Below, in pieces: positions 15,990-25,800 of a stretch of DNA of 64,000 nt. Under the pieces are notes generated by a model. It ran no database searches. It worked only from the letters and a program-made list of their open reading frames with translations, and was not told where the DNA came from. The translations under genes were made by a program, and so were the position numbers. Numbering within the stretch: the first letter of the stretch is position 1; each line of letters starts with the position of its first letter. The stretch comes from Geodermatophilus obscurus (GTDB taxonomy: Bacteria > Actinomycetota > Actinomycetes > Mycobacteriales > Geodermatophilaceae), in the NCBI RefSeq assembly GCF_900143215.1, contig NZ_FRDM01000006.1, forward strand, positions 124,001 to 188,000. Reading direction: 5' to 3'.

Positions 15990-16267
15990 CCGAGCCGTTC
16001 ACGGTCGAGGTCTCCTCGGCCGCGCGACGGCAACTGGGTCAACTGCCGGACAGGGTCGCCACGGCGATCGTGGAGTTCCCCACCACCGTCCTCGCGGAGG
16101 ACCCGCTCCGCCTCAGCAGGCCGTTGACCGGCGCCCTGTCCGGGCTCCGTAACGCGCGGCGTGGTGACTATCGGGTGCTGATCGAGGTGGACGAGGAGGA
16201 CCGGCGGATCCTCGTCGTCCGGGTCGCCCACCGCGCCCACGCCTACCGGCTTCCAGGGCCGGGCTGA
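15986..16267 (+). CDS. RelE/ParE-superfamily toxin
   Basis: A 93-residue toxin of the RelE type, which cleaves mRNA in the ribosomal A site. It shows the family pattern: VEVSSAARRQLGQLPD helix, RPLTGALSGLRNARRGDYRV with the basic residues and the Arg-Gly-x-Tyr-Arg-Val strand, and VVRVAHRAHAY with the His-Arg near the C-terminus. Starts at GTG 15986 inside the antitoxin stop. It converges on the alcohol dehydrogenase gene with only 19 bases between stops. Confidence 0.87.
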   Translation: MTEPFTVEVSSAARRQLGQLPDRVATAIVEFPTTVLAEDPLRLSRPLTGALSGLRNARRGDYRVLIEVDEEDRRILVVRVAHRAHAYRLPGPG

Positions 16268-16286
16268 TCCGGCCGGAGGAGGCGGC

Positions 16287-17327
16287 TCAGTCCCCGGGGA
16301 CGACGACGGCGCGGCCGCGGACCGTCCCCTCGTGCAGCCGTCGGTAGGCCTCGGGCGCCTCGTCGAGCGTGTACTTCTCCACCTCGACGCGCACCGCGCC
16401 GGCCCGCGCGAGGTCGAGCACCTCCATCAGCTCGGCCCGCGTGCCCCAGTACGGCGCCCGCACCGAGGCCCCCATCGGCGTGGAGAAGAACCCGGTCGGC
16501 AGCAGCCCGCCACCGATCCCGACGATCTGGATCACGCCGTCCAGGGCCACCGACTTCCGCGCGATTTCCACGGTCGGCGGGGCGCCGACGAAGTCGAACA
16601 CCGCCTGCGCGCCCACCCCGCCGGTCAGCGAGCGGATCGCCTCGATCGCGGACGGGTCGGACGGCAGCACGGAGTGCGCCCCCACCTCCGACGCCAGCGC
16701 CAGCTTCTCCTCGCTGATGTCCAGCGCGACGACGATCGCGCCGGTGATCGCGCGCAGCACCTGGATGCCGACGTGCCCCAGCCCGCCGGCGCCGATCACC
16801 ACCGCGGTGCTCCCCGCCGGCAGCTTGTCGAGGCTGGAGACGATCGCGTGGTACGGCGTCAGCCCGGCGTCGGTGAGCGAGACGGTCTCCACCGGGTCGA
16901 GGTCGCCGAGCGGGACCAGGTGCCGGACGTCGTCCACGACCAGGTACTCGGCCAGCGCGCCCGGGGCGCCGAGCCCGGGTGGCTGGATGCCCAGCGACGC
17001 CGCCCGCGGGCAGTAGTTCTCCGCACCCCGCGCGCACGCGGGGCACAGCCCGCACCCCCAGGGGCCGTAGACGGCGACCGGGTCGCCCACCGCCACACCG
17101 GTGACGCCGGCGCCGAGCGCGTCGACGACCCCGGTGCCCTCGTGCCCGAGCGTCAGCGGCAGCCCGTAGGCGTACCGCTCGGCAGGCTGGTCCATGACGA
17201 ACCAGTCCGAGTGGCACAGCCCGGCGGCGGTCACCCGTAGCCGGACCTGCCCCGGTCCCGGTGCCGGGGTGGGGACCTCCACCACCTCGGGTCCGCCGCC
17301 GATGGTCCGGTACTGCACCGCTCGCAC
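16287..17327 (-). CDS. Zinc-dependent alcohol dehydrogenase (MDR family)
   Basis: A 346-residue medium-chain dehydrogenase. The catalytic zinc site is seen as LCHSDWFV and LGHEGTGVV, the structural zinc site as CGLCPACARGAENYC, and the Rossmann motif as VVIGAGGLGHVGIQVL followed by the acidic ALDISEEKL, which favours NAD. GTG 17327 was chosen because AGAGGA lies 6 bases before it; an in-frame ATG at 17345 would overlap that site. Length and motifs match NAD-dependent AdhT-type enzymes. It is divergent from the anchored protein gene at 17518. Confidence 0.88.
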   Translation of the reverse strand: MRAVQYRTIGGGPEVVEVPTPAPGPGQVRLRVTAAGLCHSDWFVMDQPAERYAYGLPLTLGHEGTGVVDALGAGVTGVAVGDPVAVYGPWGCGLCPACARGAENYCPRAASLGIQPPGLGAPGALAEYLVVDDVRHLVPLGDLDPVETVSLTDAGLTPYHAIVSSLDKLPAGSTAVVIGAGGLGHVGIQVLRAITGAIVVALDISEEKLALASEVGAHSVLPSDPSAIEAIRSLTGGVGAQAVFDFVGAPPTVEIARKSVALDGVIQIVGIGGGLLPTGFFSTPMGASVRAPYWGTRAELMEVLDLARAGAVRVEVEKYTLDEAPEAYRRLHEGTVRGRAVVVPGD

Positions 17328-17517
17328 GGGCTGTCCTCTCGTCATGAGACAGGTCGACGCCCCCAGTACCTCAGTGACCGCTCGGTCCCGCACCTCGGCT
17401 CTCAGGTCGGGGTGGCGGTCAGGGGGGCAGGATGCGGCGGACAGCCGGGCGGAGGTCGTGACCGGACCGCTGCTGAGGACGCCTGGATGCACCCTCCCGC
17501 CCCCTATCCTCACGCGG

Positions 17518-18201
17518 GTGCGACACCTCGATCGCGCGGTCACGGCCTCCCGGCGACGTCGGGTGGGGGTGGCCATTGCCGCCGCCACCGCGGCCGTGGG
17601 GGTGATCGTCCTGGTGGTCCTGACGACAGCCGACGACGACCGCCCGACGGGCGCGGCCCCGACCGCTGCGGCGACGAGCGGCGGTGCGACCGCCACGCAG
17701 GCGTCGCCGTCGGCTCCGTCCCCCGTCGAGGAGTCGGCGCCGGCCCCGCCGCAGACGGTCACCGGCCTCATCGCGGAGCTGACGGCGCGACCGGACGCTG
17801 CCGGACCGGCCGGTCCACAGCTTCGGGACGGGCTGCAGGGTTTCGTGTCGGGGGACGAGGCCGTGCGCCAGCGGTCGGCCCAGCAGGTGCTGCCGATCGT
17901 GATCAGCGGTGAGGCGCTCGACCCGCGGTACGCCACCGCGAGCCGGCTGGCACTGTTCCGCACGATGACCGGTCTGTCGCCGGCGCCCTCAGCGCCGGCC
18001 GGATCCCCCACGTGCCTGGAGGTTCGGCAGGGGACGCCTCCCGAGGTGGTGCAGGGATACGCGCGTCAGGTCCTCGACCAGCTGCCGGCCTGGCAGGCCG
18101 ACGGATTCCCGGCCGATGAGAGCGCACGCCTGCAGGCGGCGATCACACCCGTGGCGGCTGGGCAGGCGACCGTCGAGCTCCGTCCGTGCCCGGGCCGGTG
18201 A
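17518..18201 (+). CDS. Membrane-anchored Ser/Ala/Pro-rich protein, function unknown
   Basis: A 227-residue protein with a basic N-terminus, one membrane segment at about residues 19-40 (VGVAIAAATAAVGVIVLVVL) and a low-complexity Ala/Ser/Pro/Thr linker to about residue 80. The extracytoplasmic part is a small globular domain (LIAELTARPDAAGPAGPQLR, CLEVRQGTPPEVVQGYARQV, LPAWQADGFPADESARLQAA). I do not recognise the family. The last 62 codons recur as a truncated copy at 22236-22431. Immediately downstream is a scrap of the 22.8-26.1 kb helicase gene. GTG 17518 is the best start before the membrane segment. Confidence 0.65.
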   Translation: MRHLDRAVTASRRRRVGVAIAAATAAVGVIVLVVLTTADDDRPTGAAPTAAATSGGATATQASPSAPSPVEESAPAPPQTVTGLIAELTARPDAAGPAGPQLRDGLQGFVSGDEAVRQRSAQQVLPIVISGEALDPRYATASRLALFRTMTGLSPAPSAPAGSPTCLEVRQGTPPEVVQGYARQVLDQLPAWQADGFPADESARLQAAITPVAAGQATVELRPCPGR

Positions 18202-18255
18202 CCCGACCGGGCACGGACGACCACCGGTCAGACCTGGTCGCGCCGTCTGACGACC

Positions 18256-18345
18256 GATGAGCTGCTGAACGCCGCCGTCCGGACGCCGGAGCAGCTGCGC
18301 CAGGTCAACGCCCTGTGCCGGCTGGTCGAGATGGCGACCCTCAGG
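18256..18345 (+). pseudogene. Remnant of the 3' end of the RecB-like nuclease/helicase gene
   Basis: The frame reads DELLNAAVRTPEQLRQVNAL and CRLVEMATL, nearly identical to the C-terminus of the helicase at 22812-26060 (EELLDAAVRTPEQLRQVNAL, CRLVEMATVVR). The DNA match runs from about 18256 to 18341 with only a handful of differences, so this is homology by duplication. No other part of the helicase is left here. It lies 55 bases after the stop of the anchored protein gene, the same order as the partial copy of that gene and the helicase at 22.2-26.1 kb. Confidence 0.85.
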
Positions 18346-18380
18346 ACGCGGGGCGCAGAGATGTCAATCGTCGTCTCCTC

Positions 18381-20849
18381 CTACACGTAGTCGGACCTGC
18401 GGAGCCAGGCGAAGGCGGCCCAGCCGGGCAGGATCGGCAGCCAGAACGTGGCGAGGCGGTGGAGGAAGACGGCCGGGACGGCGACCGTGTGGTCCATCCC
18501 GGCGGCGACGAGCCCCGCGATCAGGGCGGCCTCCAGGGCGCCGAGGCCACCCGGCGTGGGAGCGACGGCCGCGAGAGCGGCCCCGGCGAGGTAGACGGCG
18601 CCCACGGTCGCCAGGTCCAGGCCGCCGCCGAAGGCCCGCGTGGACAGGTAGAGGCAGAGCAGGTAGCCGAGGGTGACCACGGCGGCGCCGCCCAGCAGCT
18701 GCGCGAGCTTCCCGGGGCGCCGCACGGCGGAGCCGATCCCCTCGACCGACCGGCGGACCAGCGGGACCCCCCTCCCGACGACGAGCCGGCGGACCGCCGG
18801 GACGGCGAGCGCGGCGGCGGCCAGCGCGAGGACCACCGACACCCCCCACAGCACGGCCTGCGGGTGCGGCAGCCGGAGGGAGCCGAAGGCCGACCGCCCC
18901 GCCCAGACGGCGAAGACCACCATCAGGACGACGTGCACGACCGAGCCGGCCGCGTAGCTCAGACCGACCCCGGACGTGGCCACCGGCAGGTCGACGCCGC
19001 TGCGCTGCAGGTAGCGCACGTTCAGCGCCGCCCCACCGAGGCCGGCCGGTGCCAGCTTGCTGGCGAACGAGGAGGCGAACTGGGCGACGACGGTGGTCAG
19101 CAGGCGCAGCCGGGCGGGAACGGCGCCGACGATGCTCAGCGTGGCGCCGGCGTAGGTCAGCGCGGACATCGCCAGGATCCACGGCAGCCACACCCAGTCG
19201 GCGTCCCGGACCCGCGCGACCATGCCGCCCACGTCGCCGAGCTGCGGCGCGAGGAGGTAGGTGGCGGCGGCCAGCATGATGACCGTGAGCACCGTCTTGA
19301 GGTGGATGCGCCCCAGGTCCGCGAGCCTCGGTTCCGGGACCCCGCTGCGCCGGCACACGGCCGCCCGGATCTGCGGGACGAGGTCCTTGCGGTGCTTGAG
19401 TGCCTCCCGCGTGGCGCCGCTGAGGCTGTTGGGCTGCAGCCGGGGGAGCGCGGCGGCCACGGCCTCGGGCCCCAGCCGGTCGACCGCCGCGTCGACGGCC
19501 GGGTCGACACCGACGTCCAGGGCGAGCGCGACGAGCAGCTGGGCGACGTCCGCGTCGAGGAGCGCGGGGGAGGCGGCGACCTCGCTGAACCCGAAGTCGA
19601 TGAGCCACGGGGAGCCCGTGCGGTCGAGCAGGATGTTGGCCCGGCGCAGGTCGCGGTGGGCGACGGAGTGCCGGCGCAGCACGGCGACCTGCTCCCAGAT
19701 CCCGGACAGCACCGCCGGGGGAACGGCGTCGTCGGACAGCTTGTCGAGGGTCGTGCCGTCGATCAGGTCGTAGGACAGCAGGAAGGAGTCGGATCCCACC
19801 GGGGCGATGGCGCGCAGCCGGGGGGTCCGCGCACCGGCGTCCCGGACCAGCAGCGACACCAGCGCCTCGTGCTCCACGGTGCGGCGCAGCGAGGAGAACG
19901 GCCGCTCGTCCCCGACGTCCTTGAGCCGGAGGAAGCGGTAGGCCCGGAACAGCAGGTCCGCGGCCCGGTTGTCCGCGCCCATGACCTTGGCGAACACCCG
20001 GTCGCCGCCGGCGAGGGTGGCGACGCAGGGCACCGAGCCGCGGGCGTCGACCACCGCCGGCGCCAGGTCGGCCGGGTGCAGGCCACTGCCGGTCAGGGCG
20101 GCGGCGACGGCGCCGAGCGTCGGCCGGCGGCTGGGGCGGCCGAGCAGCAGGAGTGTCGCGGAGCCGGCCAGGGCGCCGAGGACCAGCGCGACCGCCAGCG
20201 TGCCCGGGTGCGCGATCGGCACCAGCAGCCGCAGCAGCGTGACCAGCGCCAGCAGCAGGGCCCCGGCGCGCCGCCAGCGCCGGGACACGAACGGCGCCAG
20301 GACGACGAACGAGGCCGCCATCACCGCGAGGCCGTCCACGGTGAGCGTGCTGTCGACGCCGCCCCGCCGCCCGACCTCGCGCACCAGCGCGTCCGCGTCG
20401 CCCCGCTCGACGAACCAGTCGGCCCCCAGCAGCAGCAGCAGCACCGCGAGGACGCCGCTGACCAGCAGGTGCCCCAGCAGCCGGGAGCGGCGGGTCACCA
20501 GCGGCGTCGCCCAGGCTCCGACGATCGAGGCGAGGACCAGCAGGGCCACCGCGCCGGCCAGGATCCGGCCGACGGTCGGCGTCAGGAACGACAACCGCTG
20601 CACCAGGTCCTCGTCCAGCGCGGTGAACTCGTCCCGCGACCACCGGGTGACGGCGACGAGCAGCAGGGCGAGGACGGCGAACGCGACGGTGCGCAGGACG
20701 TCGCTCGGGGACCGTTCGTAGCCGGTGATCTCCTCGTCGGTGCGGCTCCCCGCGACCGGAGCGGTCGCGCGCACCGGCGCCTCCGGCGGGGTGGCCGTCG
20801 CGCGCGGCGGGCGGGGGCTCGGGAGCGCCGTCCCTGTGGTCCGCTCCAT
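18381..20849 (-). CDS. Membrane kinase-flippase fusion (UPF0104/LPG-synthase TM domain)
   Basis: An 822-residue integral membrane protein. Residues about 50-245 hold roughly six membrane segments. A kinase-like domain follows (about 265-530): a Lys in DRVFAKVMG, the catalytic loop AHRDLRRANILLDRTGSPW and IDFGFSEV. The C-terminal part (about 565-815) has about seven membrane segments with SFASKLAPAGLGGAALNVRY and PTPGGLGALEAALIAGL, hallmarks of the AglD/lysylphosphatidylglycerol-synthase membrane domain. Its known relatives move or modify lipids; the kinase role is untested. ATG 20849 was taken as the start; longer readings lack membrane or kinase features. Both termini lie beside recombined DNA. 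Confidence 0.8.
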   Translation of the reverse strand: MERTTGTALPSPRPPRATATPPEAPVRATAPVAGSRTDEEITGYERSPSDVLRTVAFAVLALLLVAVTRWSRDEFTALDEDLVQRLSFLTPTVGRILAGAVALLVLASIVGAWATPLVTRRSRLLGHLLVSGVLAVLLLLLGADWFVERGDADALVREVGRRGGVDSTLTVDGLAVMAASFVVLAPFVSRRWRRAGALLLALVTLLRLLVPIAHPGTLAVALVLGALAGSATLLLLGRPSRRPTLGAVAAALTGSGLHPADLAPAVVDARGSVPCVATLAGGDRVFAKVMGADNRAADLLFRAYRFLRLKDVGDERPFSSLRRTVEHEALVSLLVRDAGARTPRLRAIAPVGSDSFLLSYDLIDGTTLDKLSDDAVPPAVLSGIWEQVAVLRRHSVAHRDLRRANILLDRTGSPWLIDFGFSEVAASPALLDADVAQLLVALALDVGVDPAVDAAVDRLGPEAVAAALPRLQPNSLSGATREALKHRKDLVPQIRAAVCRRSGVPEPRLADLGRIHLKTVLTVIMLAAATYLLAPQLGDVGGMVARVRDADWVWLPWILAMSALTYAGATLSIVGAVPARLRLLTTVVAQFASSFASKLAPAGLGGAALNVRYLQRSGVDLPVATSGVGLSYAAGSVVHVVLMVVFAVWAGRSAFGSLRLPHPQAVLWGVSVVLALAAAALAVPAVRRLVVGRGVPLVRRSVEGIGSAVRRPGKLAQLLGGAAVVTLGYLLCLYLSTRAFGGGLDLATVGAVYLAGAALAAVAPTPGGLGALEAALIAGLVAAGMDHTVAVPAVFLHRLATFWLPILPGWAAFAWLRRSDYV

Positions 20850-21059
20850 GCCGTCCACCCCTCCAGGCTCCGCTTCCCGGGCCCTGGTCACTCGACCCGA
20901 GTGGGCGGGCCGGGGAAACGGACCCGGCGGGCACCGAGGGTAGGGGCGGGCACCCCGCGGCGGGACCCGGTCGGACGCCGACGGGCGCGGAGCCGGTGCG
21001 GTCGTGCCGGTGCCCGTGCCCGTCGATGCGCGCGCCGTCGCCGAGGAGCATCGGGGGCC

Positions 21060-21446
21060 ATGGACCAGGAGGCCGTCCGCGCGGCGCTGGAGCACTACAT
21101 CCGCTACAGCGGGGCCGGCGACGAGGACAGGGCGAGCGAGATCTACCACGAGGACGCCGTCCTGGAGTTCCCGCAGTCCGGGGAGCGGTTCGAGGGTGTG
21201 GAGAACTTCCGGGAGTGGCGGCGCAGCTACCCGGCGGAGGTCGAGCTGGAGGTCCTGCGCGTACGGGGCCGGGACGACTTCTGGGTGGCGGAGGTCCGGG
21301 CTCGCTACGACGGTGGGCCGTGGAACTACGGCCCCGCCATCTACGAGTTCCGCGGGGACAAGGTGTCCCGCGAGACGATCTACGTCGGAGAGGCGTGGGA
21401 GCCGCCGGACTGGCGGGTCCGGTGGCGAGCCGCGCCGTCCTCCTGA
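21060..21446 (+). CDS. SnoaL-like/NTF2-fold protein
   Basis: A 128-residue protein with the NTF2/SnoaL-like cone fold: a long N-terminal helix (AVRAALEHYIRYSGAGDEDR), IYHEDAVLEFPQSGERFEGV, a short helix ENFREWRRSYPAEVELEVL, then strands VAEVRARYDGG and VSRETIYVGE. Such proteins include small isomerases, hydrolases and many of unknown function. ATG 21060 is preceded by GAGGAGC at a slightly long spacing. No partner gene is obvious. Confidence 0.8.
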   Translation: MDQEAVRAALEHYIRYSGAGDEDRASEIYHEDAVLEFPQSGERFEGVENFREWRRSYPAEVELEVLRVRGRDDFWVAEVRARYDGGPWNYGPAIYEFRGDKVSRETIYVGEAWEPPDWRVRWRAAPSS

Positions 21447-21666
21447 GCCGGGAGCTCCTGTCGTCCCGACCCGCGAGGGACGGCGTGCGCAGCCGTTCCC
21501 CGCGGCGCTGGTCGGGCGCCGGTATCTGCGGGGCCCGCGACGTCCTCCGTCGAGCGGTGGCCCTGCAGTGCACGTCGGCTCCGCACCATCGAGGGCTCCC
21601 CGGCCCGGGCGGCGGAGCCCCCGAGCGGACCCGGCCGAGGTCGGACGGACAGCTGAGGAGGAGAGC

Positions 21667-22143
21667 ATGGCCAGGCAGCCGGACACCACCAGGGTGCACG
21701 GAGTCGTCGCGGCTCCGGACCAGCGGAGGCGGCAGTGGTCGCACCGCGCCCGGAAGCGCATGAAGCTGCCGCAGGGCAATGCCGTCGTGCTGGCCGTGTT
21801 GCGGTCGCGCGCGCACCGGCTGCTGAGCGGCTCGGCGATCGAACTGCGCTACACCGGGCGGCGCAGTGGGCGGCAGTATGTGCTGCCGGTGCAGTACGCC
21901 GGCGCCGGCGACCACCTCGTGGTGCGGCCCCAGCACTGGCAGCACGCCACGTGGTGGCGCAACTTCCGCACGCCGCAGCCGGTGACCGTGCGCCTTGCCG
22001 GTCGACTGCACGAGGGGACGGCGCGTGTGGTGGAGCCCGGGGATCCGGACTGGCGAACAGCCCGGCAGACCTACGCGATCCGCTGGCCGCGGTCGGCGCG
22101 CAGCGGAACGGGACCGCTGGTGGTGATCGACCTGCGGCCGTGA
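21667..22143 (+). CDS. Ddn-like deazaflavin (F420)-dependent nitroreductase family protein
   Basis: A 158-residue split-barrel protein of the Ddn/nitroreductase family. The signature IELRYTGRRSGRQYVLPVQY near residues 60-80 and WWRNFRTPQPVTVRLAGR near 98-115 match the F420-binding group (the TGRRSGRxxxxPV and NxxxxPxVxVxxxGR pattern). The first 45 residues are basic and variable. A strong GAGGAGAGC lies right before ATG 21667. F420 is common in actinobacteria and another F420 enzyme is at 37.8 kb, so the cofactor assignment is reasonable; the substrate is unknown. Confidence 0.78.
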   Translation: MARQPDTTRVHGVVAAPDQRRRQWSHRARKRMKLPQGNAVVLAVLRSRAHRLLSGSAIELRYTGRRSGRQYVLPVQYAGAGDHLVVRPQHWQHATWWRNFRTPQPVTVRLAGRLHEGTARVVEPGDPDWRTARQTYAIRWPRSARSGTGPLVVIDLRP

Positions 22144-22235
22144 CCACGGTCGCGACGACCGCACGGGTGCGGAGCGGTTTCCGACGGCAGCCACGTGCCG
22201 GAGTGGATGCGCACTCACCGATAATCCACACCGTC

Positions 22236-22431
22236 CCCCGTCGTGCGTCGAGGTCCGGCAGGGAACGCCGCCCCCGGTGGTGCAGGGATACGCGCGTTCG
22301 ATCGTCGACCAGCTCCCGGACTGGCAGGCCGACGGGTTCCCGGCCGACGAGACGGCCCGCCTGCAGGAGCTGATCACACCCGTGGCGGCGGGACGGTCGA
22401 CCCTCGACCTCGGTCCGTGCCCGGGCCGGTG
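22236..22431 (+). pseudogene. C-terminal fragment duplicating the anchored protein of 17.5-18.2 kb
   Basis: The frame reads CVEVRQGTPPPVVQGYARSI, DQLPDWQADGFPADETARLQ and ITPVAAGRSTLDLGPCPGR followed by a stop, closely matching residues 165-227 of the protein at 17518-18201, with similarity obvious in the DNA. No start codon, signal or membrane segment precedes it. It is therefore the 3' third of a lost second copy, placed about 380 bases before the helicase gene. Confidence 0.85.
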
Positions 22432-22811
22432 AACAGGCCGGTCCTGCCCGGGGCCGGTTCCGGAGCCCAGCCGAGCCACCGGTGGCGCGGTAGCCGGTCC
22501 CGGCCACGTGCGCCGCGACCTGTTCGTGGCGGACCCGGCCCTCGTCGTACCGGCCGGCCGGCACGAGCAGCGCAGGGGAGTGCAGGCGGAGCCGTGTCAC
22601 CCCCGGGGAGCGCCGATCCCCGTCCGGCCGCCGGCTCCCCGGGTCAGGCCGGTCCGGGGGTCCGGCGACGGCGCGGGAGATCCCGGGACGGCGCCGTCCG
22701 TGCGAGGGTCCCTGAGGCCCTGTACGTCGCACCACGGGGGAACGTTGCTCCACCTCTCTCTGCCCGCCGTCCACTCCCTGCCTGCCGTCCACCCGATCGA
22801 GGGCTGACGCC
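22432..22811. other. Intergenic region before the RecB/helicase gene
   Basis: 380 bases without a supported gene. It must hold the promoter of the helicase gene. The only repeat noticed is a pair of GCCGTCCAC copies near 22767 and 22784. Short frames in this stretch have no protein-like composition. Confidence 0.4.
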
Positions 22812-25800
22812 GTGTACCGCGTCGACGGCCGGCTGGTCCTCAGCCCCAGTGACCTCACCCGGCACCAGGAGTGCTCCCACCTCACCGCGCTCAACCTGCA
22901 GGTCGCCGAGCGCCGCCTCGACCCGCCGGCCGAGGGCGTGGGCGACCAGACGGTGCTCGTCGCCGACCTCGGCATCGCGCACGAGCTGCGCTACCTGGAG
23001 TCGCTGGAGGAGCAGGGGCTCACCGTGGCGCGGCTCCAGGGCAGCCGGGGTGAGGCGGCGACGAGAGAGGCGATGCGCGCCGGCGTCGACGTCGTCCACC
23101 AGGCGACGCTGTTCGACGGCACCTGGGGCGGCCAGGCCGACTTCCTCCTGCGCGTGGAGCAGCCGTCCGACCTCGGGGACTGGTCCTACGAGGTCGCCGA
23201 CGCCAAGCTGGCCCGCCGCATCAAGGTGCCGGCGCTGCTGCAGATGGCCACCTATGCCGACCGGCTCACCACGCTGCAGGGCCGCGAGCCCGAGCGGATC
23301 TGCGTCGTCACCGGCGACGGCGAGACCCGCCCGTGGCGGCTGGTCGACGTCGCCGCCTACGCCCGCCGCGCCCGCGCCCGGCTGCAGACCTTCATCGCCC
23401 ACCCCACGCCGACCGCGCCCGTGCCCATCGCCCACTGCGACCAGTGCACCTGGGCGCCACGCTGCTCCACCGAGCTGCGCACCGGCGACGACCTCAGCCT
23501 CGTCGCCGGCATGCGCCGCGACCACCGCGCCGCCCTCAACGGCGCCGGCATCGCCACGCTCGAGCAGCTCGCCGACGCACCCGACGACGTCCTCCGCGCC
23601 ACCGGCATCAGCCGCGGGACCCGCGAGCGCCTCCGCGACCAGGCCCGCGAGCAGCTCCGCGGCCGCGCGGCCGGCACCCCCACCCGCACCCTGCTCCCCC
23701 CGCAGACCGCCCAGGGGCTGCTGAGACTCCCCGAGCCGAGCGCCGGCGACCTCTACCTCGACTTCGAGGGCGACCCGCTCGCCGGCGACGGCGACGGGCT
23801 GGAGTACCTCGCCGGCCTGGGCACCCGCGACGGCGGCTTCACCGCCCTCTGGGCGCACGACGCCGCCGAGGAGCGCGGCATGGTCGAGGACCTCGTCGAC
23901 CGCATCGTCGACGCCTGGCGCGCCGACCCCGGCATGCACGTCTACCACTACGCCGCCTACGAGGTCAGCGCGCTCAAGCGGCTCACCGGCCGGTACGGCG
24001 TCCGCGAGGCCGAGCTCGACCAGCTGCTGCGCGCCGAGCGGTTCGTCGACCTCTATCCCGTCGTCCGCCAGGCGATGCGGATCAGCGGGGAGTCCTACTC
24101 GATCAAGAAGGTCGAGGCCCTCTACGGGCGCGCGCACACCGGCGACGTCGCCGACGCGATGAGCAGCGTCGTCGAGTACGAGAAGTGGCTGATCGACCGC
24201 GACCCGGCCCGGCTGCGGTCGATCGAGGACTACAACAAGGACGACGTCGACTCCACCCGCGAGCTGCACGACTGGCTGGAGACCGAGCGGGCCGAGCTGG
24301 AGGCGCTGCACGGTCCGCAGCCGCGCCCCGGGGTGGCCGAGATCGCCGTCCCGGCCCCGCGGTCGGGCGCCGAGGTCGCGGAGCTGGCCCTGGTCGAGCA
24401 GCTGCAGGACCGCGGGCACGACCTGCTCGGCGACCTGGTGCAATGGCACCGCCGCGAGGCCCGCCCCGGCTGGTGGGAGTTCTTCAGCCGCGGCGAGCTC
24501 GACGACGACCAGCTCGTCGAGGACCGGACGGCGCTCGGCGGGCTGTCCGCCGCGGTCGAGATCGGCACCGAGAAGCGCAGCAAGCTCTACGAGTTCACCT
24601 TTCCGCCGCAGGACGCCAAGCTCTCGGTCGGCAAGCCCGCCTTCGACGTCGACAGCCGGGCGCGGATCGGCGAGGTCCGCGCGCTCGACGCAGTCGCCGG
24701 GCGGGTGGTCGTGAAGAGCACCAAGGCGCCGGCGGGCCCGCGCGGGCTGGGTCCGGAGGGACCCTTGAACGACGAGCAGCTGCGCGCGGCGATCAAGGCC
24801 ACCGCGGACGCCGTCCTGGCCGGGGAGTCCTGCCTCGGGCAGCGGCTGCTCGACCGCGTCGTCCCCCCGGACACCCGCCGGCTGCCGGGGGAGGAGGCCG
24901 GCGACGCCGTCGTCCGGCTCGGCCTGGCGCTGGACGGCGAGGTGCTGGCCGTGCAGGGGCCGCCCGGCAGCGGCAAGACGCGGGCGGCGTCCCGGCTGAT
25001 CCGCGCGCTGCTCGACGCCGGCAAGAAGGTCGGCGTCACGGCGCAGTCCCACGCGGTGATCGGCAACGTGCTGAGCGCCGTCGGCCGGCCGGCGCTGCAG
25101 AAGTGCGAGGAGTCCCAGGCGTGCGGGGCACCGGGGGTCGAGTGGTCCCGCGATGCCGGCGACGTGGCCGGCCGGCTGCTCGACGGCTCGGCGTCGCTCG
25201 TCGGCGGGACGTCGTGGTTCTGGTGCCGGGAGGACCTGGCCGAGGCGGTCGACGTCCTGGTGATCGACGAGGCGGGGCAGTTCTCGCTGGCCAACGCGGT
25301 CGCGGTCGCCCGGTCGGCGACGTCGCTGGTGCTGCTCGGCGACCCGCAACAGCTCGCGCAGCCGACGCAGGCCGTGCACCCGGGGGAGTCGGGGCTCTCG
25401 GCGCTGGAGCACCTGCTCGACGGGCACCCCACCGTGCCCGAGGACCGCGGCGTCTTCCTCGACCGCACCTACCGGATGCACCCGGCGCTGACCGCGTTCG
25501 TGTCGGACCTGGCGTACGAGGGCCGGCTGGAGTCGGCGGCCGGCCGCGAGCGGATCGCCGTGGACGGCTGGGCCAGCGGGCTCGCCGCCCGGTTCGTCGA
25601 GCACGTGCAGCCGTCGATGGCGGCCTCGCCGGACGAGGCGTCAACGGTCGCCGAGCTGTGGCGCTCCCTGCAGGGCATCGGCTGGACCGACGCCGAGGGT
25701 GTCGAGCGGCCGATCGGTCCGGACGACGTGCTGGTGGTCGCGCCGTACAACAACCAGGTCGCACTCATCCGGCGGGCGCTGCCCGACGGCGCTCGGGTCG

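Noticed and set aside
22508-22807. A 99-codon frame before the helicase gene
   Set aside because: Arg/Pro/Gly-rich, no start signal and no resemblance to any family; treated as non-coding.
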